From assembly GCA_950295325.1 (NCBI GenBank), contig OX485809.1, forward strand, positions 22,566,001-22,630,000: a stretch of DNA of 64,000 nucleotides. The letters run 5' to 3'. Position 1 is the first letter of the stretch. Each line of letters opens with the position of its first letter. The position numbers and the translations under genes were made by a program. The DNA is from Polytrichum commune (Eukaryota > Streptophyta > Polytrichopsida > Polytrichales > Polytrichaceae). This document shows positions 60,501-64,000 of the stretch, one piece after another. Below the pieces are notes generated by a model. It ran no database searches. It was not told the origin of the DNA and was given only the letters and a program-made list of their open reading frames with translations.

Positions 60501-63500
60501 AATGACAAGGTTTCTAATGCTCTCTTGCAGTTTTGTAGCCTTAACCTCAAAAGGACAGGGAGGAAACAGACAAAGAGAAAATTAAGTCATATGTGACAAC
60601 GGTCATTAGATAGTTGTGGTATGAATTTTAGTCTAGGTCATGATACGACCTCAACTCCCCCTATAATTCAATTTACATACATGTAAGCTCCGATTGGAAT
60701 AGTGCATTAGATAGTTGGACTAATTTTACATAGGGTCTCTTTTGACACTTCTAGTTCAAAATATCAAGTAATTTCAAACCCCTCTACATGACACCTTGAG
60801 GCCTTCTTGGACCTTTAAGGGTTAATTCTTTCTGAGGTATATAGTGCTCAGTCATACCACAGAAAATCTTCCATAAAAACTTGAGGTGATACATACTTGT
60901 TATTTCAAGTATGGAGTTTCAACGAGCTAAGTTTTCTATTGATTATTTCAATTTCTCTTTTGTATGCAGTGCTGTATCTTGGGAAGGAGGGGGGTTAAGG
61001 CTGGCACTTGCAGTGGATTCCTACATTTATCTTGCAAATATACGGCCAGAATACAAATGGGCATTTTTTGGGAGCAGCACATGCGTGTATGGATTTAGAA
61101 AGAAGGACCATGTGGATCAATCTGTGATGTTCTGGGACATTGGCACTGGTGAGAGGTAAGGATTCTCTTTTGAACAAGACACTAATGAAATTTAGAATTG
61201 TCGCAGATGGCGAAGCCCCGCTCACTAGAACTAGAGATAGGGTCCTATTTAATGTCTCAAATTAAGTACAAATTATACAAATCCTAAAAACGTTTAGGGT
61301 ATCTCAAGGTCAATTTGAGAATATACTGGATATACTCAAGGCATAGTCATCAAAAATGCGGAATTTCTCAACAATATGTGCAGTACTTCATAGCCCCCAT
61401 GAAAATACCCCTTCATCTCAAGTGGTTTATATCTCTACCAGGAAGTGACACCCCTGGGACAAAACATTGACAAGGAAGCCTTGTGGTAGACATCACAGAA
61501 AAGACTAGGGTGCTCTGGTTTAGAACTAAGAAAGGTTTGCTAGCACCATCTATTCCACCTGAACCGGATTTGCATTTTCTCCCTTCTGATGGGCCTTGAC
61601 AAGGGAACACTGTAAGGTAATTGATGAATAATGCACAACACTTGCAACAAAATGAAAGTGGTGAACACAGAGATAAGCCAGAAGTGGATTTCTCTGTGAA
61701 CAATATCCCATGCATCCCCAACAACAGTATGGTGACATGTTTCTAATTATTATTCAAACATGTAGCGATAAGCTTCCAAGTCTCACAACAGTGACTGAAC
61801 AGTAGAGTTATCCTTAAGCTCAAATGAGACTTTTCATTGGGAGTTGGTCTCTATAATTTCCCATTGGTTGTTTTGCATTAAAAAACTATATTTTATTTCC
61901 ACTTGTGGTGCATGCTTGGAGGTAGTGTTTAAATTTGAATGATGAGCAACCTATTTTGGTTCATTGAGAGCTCATTTTAGCACCTCTTGGAATGCCAAAA
62001 TGAGTTAGACTCTCAATGAACCGATGTATGGAAGTTAGAATGTTCCTCTCTCTAACCTCCATACTAACTCTAAGCATGCACAGAAAAACTTACTGAACAC
62101 AGAAAGCATTGTATTTAAACAACCAACTCTGACCACAAGTCTCATCGGGTTAGAGGATAACTCTACTATGTGGGAATAGGAGCTATGTTTTTTAGTTTTT
62201 TCCAAGTGTTAAATCAGGCATAACATCCACGTTTTCTTTTTTACTGCATGTGGACTCCAGGTATTGTAAGTCTGTCATCCATTTGATTGCAGTTTGTGCA
62301 GCAGGCGAGTACAGCATCCTTGCTACTCTGGTACATTAGTTGCATCAACTCATATCACTGGGTACTACATGCACCCTTCACATAGTGCAATAAACCAATG
62401 TTAGTCACTTTGATGGTAATCAATATATATCAGGGGCTTCATGAAATTAAATATTAACATCAATAGAGCTATCCTCTAACTCAACATGACTTTTGATCGG
62501 GAGTTGGTGGCTTTGCATACAACAACTTCTATGTTTGGTAAATTTTCGGTGCATCCTTGGAGGGAATGTGGAGGTTTGAGCGTAGAACATTCTAAATCAG
62601 TTCATGAGGGTCAAAGTCATTGTGGCATCCCAAGAAGTGCTAAATTGATGTTGGCCCTCAACGAATTGAAATAGGTTGCTATTTGTTCAAATTCAAATAC
62701 AACCTCTGAGCATGCACCATAAGTAGAAAGAATTTCTGGTCTTGCATGCAAAATAACCAGTGGAAAATCATAGGGGACCAAATTCTGACAAAATTTCCCA
62801 ATGAGTTAGAGCATAACTCTAATAAATCAGAGCCTTCGTATTAATATCAGAAGATGATGACCATGCTTATGAGGTTAGACATTTGAAATGCTTGTAAGCA
62901 AATCTTGCTACAGCAAGCGATTGCCCTACTTTCTGTGGAAATGAGAGTCAGAGCCAGGCATAGGTTTTCATGGTAAAATAAGAGTAACTGCAAATTTGTT
63001 ACACCCTCTGTTTGCATGAGATTCTTTTAACGATGCACCACTGTCTCAAGCCCAGTTTAACAGAGAGTCTAGTGGCATCAATTTTGTGGTGAGAGTGTTA
63101 TTTCTCTGGTCATTGTGTTTGAGATTTGATTCTTGTTTTTATGTTGTATCTTATTCATATACCTTCCCGTGTTGGCAAGAGTAGGGTGAAGAACCTGAGC
63201 AATATACACTTATTATGTGCAACGCTATTGGCAGTCCTGTTGACTCAAGATACATCAAAACACAACCTCTCTACCTGGCCATGAATTCTGTAAGCAACCT
63301 TGGTATTTGGGTTTGTTGTTGTGTGGAACTTCAAAAACACGTATGCAATTATTCAATACTATTGTTGAGAGAGTGTCAGAGACAGCAACATGCAAGCTTT
63401 TCGACACTATGTTATTCATTCCTTTTCCATTACACTTCTGTGTTCTTTAGTGATTTTCACAGGTGACCCAACAAGTGTATATTTGGAATATGTAAAGAAA

Positions 63501-64000
63501 ATCTCATGTAAGACGTTGCAGTTGACGGTTCAAGGAAGTTTATATTGATCACCACTTTAGACTTACCTGTTTGTGGCATCAGAGCATCATGTATACATAT
63601 GGAACTACAGCTCCAGATCCACTTCGGCTAGTTCTGGACGAGCAGATGTAAAATCAGAACTAAACTGTGGAGCTTTTGAAGAGGGCACGTTTCACATTGA
63701 TGACTTTCTTTGTCAGAAATCTAGCAAAGTAAGAAAAATCTAGACTGCTAACTATTCTTTCATGCCACTGTGAGTTCAGGTGTACACGTTGATTTGAGAA
63801 TGTTGTAAATGTTAAATGTAGATTACAGTGTGGTTGAGTTGAATTCAGCTCAGAAGCAGTCTGTTGGGTTGATGATGATGTAGTAGTTGTAGTATATCTG
63901 CAATTGGTTCTGAACATTTTTCCTTTCTTACATAAAGTCGGATAATTTTCGTTTTTAGGGTGTGAATGTGGAGGAACCTGCAAGTGTAAGCATGGACAAA
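57590..64000 (+). CDS. IFT121: IFT121/WDR35, intraflagellar transport A subunit (partial at window end)
   Basis: IFT121 is a core WD40/TPR subunit of the IFT-A complex, needed for retrograde transport and membrane-protein entry in cilia and flagella. Ten exons, the last running off the window, join in phase to 499 codons: 57590-57706, 58302-58496, 59434-59655, 59987-60169, 60301-60509, 60970-61155, 62261-62330, 63185-63289, 63561-63728, 63959-64000. Recalled similarity to human WDR35 is strong from the first residue ([15 protein letters not shown]), then [94 protein letters not shown] and ANIRPEYKW. These cover the tandem N-terminal WD40 propellers; the TPR part lies beyond 64000. The Met at 57590 is chosen because the family starts there, although the frame is open from an ATG at 57485. 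Introns 6 and 7 each hold a copy of the MITE found in PUS3. Confidence 0.96.
58660..58730 (+). repeat. Short dispersed repeat, copy 1 (IFT121 intron 2)
   Basis: ACATACAAGGGATCCATGTC followed by GGCCACATGGCTCAA recurs at 59863-59915 in intron 3, with a small internal deletion there. It is short and non-coding. Confidence 0.7.
59863..59915 (+). repeat. Short dispersed repeat, copy 2 (IFT121 intron 3)
   Basis: This is the partner of 58660-58730, in the same orientation about 1.2 kb away. Confidence 0.7.
60585..60825. repeat. Dispersed repeat, copy 2 (IFT121 intron 5)
   Basis: This is the diverged copy of the repeat at 19735-19950, with the same order of blocks ending GACCTTTAAGGGTTAA. It lies in the intron between exons 5 and 6. 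Confidence 0.65.
61802..62166. mobile_element. MITE family copy in IFT121 intron 6
   Basis: This is the best preserved copy of the family. Ends begin GTAGAGTTATCC and finish GGATAACTCTAC, with inverted similarity continuing about 45 bp inward. Internal landmarks include CCACTTGTGGTGCATGCTTG, TTTTAGCACCTCTTGG and a second foldback, GGTTCATTGAGAG against CTCTCAATGAACC. It is non-coding. Confidence 0.85.
62463..62823. mobile_element. MITE family copy in IFT121 intron 7
   Basis: The ends are ATAGAGCTATCCTCTAACTC at left and GAGTTAGAGCATAACTCTA at right. It shares GGGAGTTGG, GGTGCATCCTTGGAGG and a GAGCATGCACC block with the neighbouring copy at 61802-62166. It is more diverged in the middle. Confidence 0.8.

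Overview
The window is nuclear DNA of a land plant. It holds six intron-rich genes that can be rebuilt exon by exon with GT-AG introns and consistent reading phase, separated by long AT-rich spacers full of decayed mobile elements. Plant-type genes (a NUP1/NUP136-like nucleoporin, the plant mitochondrial ATP synthase 24 kDa subunit, a CERK1-type LysM receptor kinase) occur beside an IFT121/WDR35 intraflagellar transport gene. Seed plants without motile sperm lack IFT genes, so the source is most likely a bryophyte, lycophyte, fern or other lineage with flagellate sperm. Introns are mostly 0.1 to 1 kb. The species cannot be named from the sequence.

Layout. 1-13.1 kb: no intact host gene recognised. 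It contains a broken transposase-like gene (minus strand, 3228-7385), an opposite-strand fragment of the same family (8578-9064), and two foldback elements (9639-10044, 10128-10356). 13.1-15.6 kb: mitochondrial ATP synthase 24 kDa subunit (minus, 6 exons). 16.3-24.1 kb: tRNA pseudouridine synthase PUS3/DEG1 (minus, 15 exons); its introns carry a 5S-rRNA-derived SINE-like repeat, a MITE and a tandem duplication. 25.8-33.8 kb: NUP1/NUP136-like FG nucleoporin (plus, 13 exons), divergent from PUS3 across a 1.7 kb spacer. 34.4-37.5 kb: a heavily diverged tandem array with a unit near 150 bp. 40.2-43.2 kb: MOB1 (plus, 7 exons, 215 aa). 44.1-45.0 kb: an acidic 303-residue ORF with no recognised family. 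47.6-53.2 kb: LysM receptor-like kinase (minus, 12 exons, about 616 aa) with a tandem duplication in its 5' flank. 55.6-56.7 kb: a 1.1 kb element with 37 bp terminal inverted repeats enclosing a strong 71-nt hairpin. 57.6-64.0 kb: IFT121 (plus), 499 codons present and cut by the window edge; two introns carry the same MITE family found in PUS3.

The host genes serve unrelated housekeeping or signalling roles (respiration, tRNA modification, nuclear transport, Hippo/MEN signalling, chitin-type perception, cilia) and do not form a functional cluster. The least explained items are the transposase-like family with two copies, the hairpin inside the 1.1 kb element, the 5S-headed repeat and the three intronic MITE copies.
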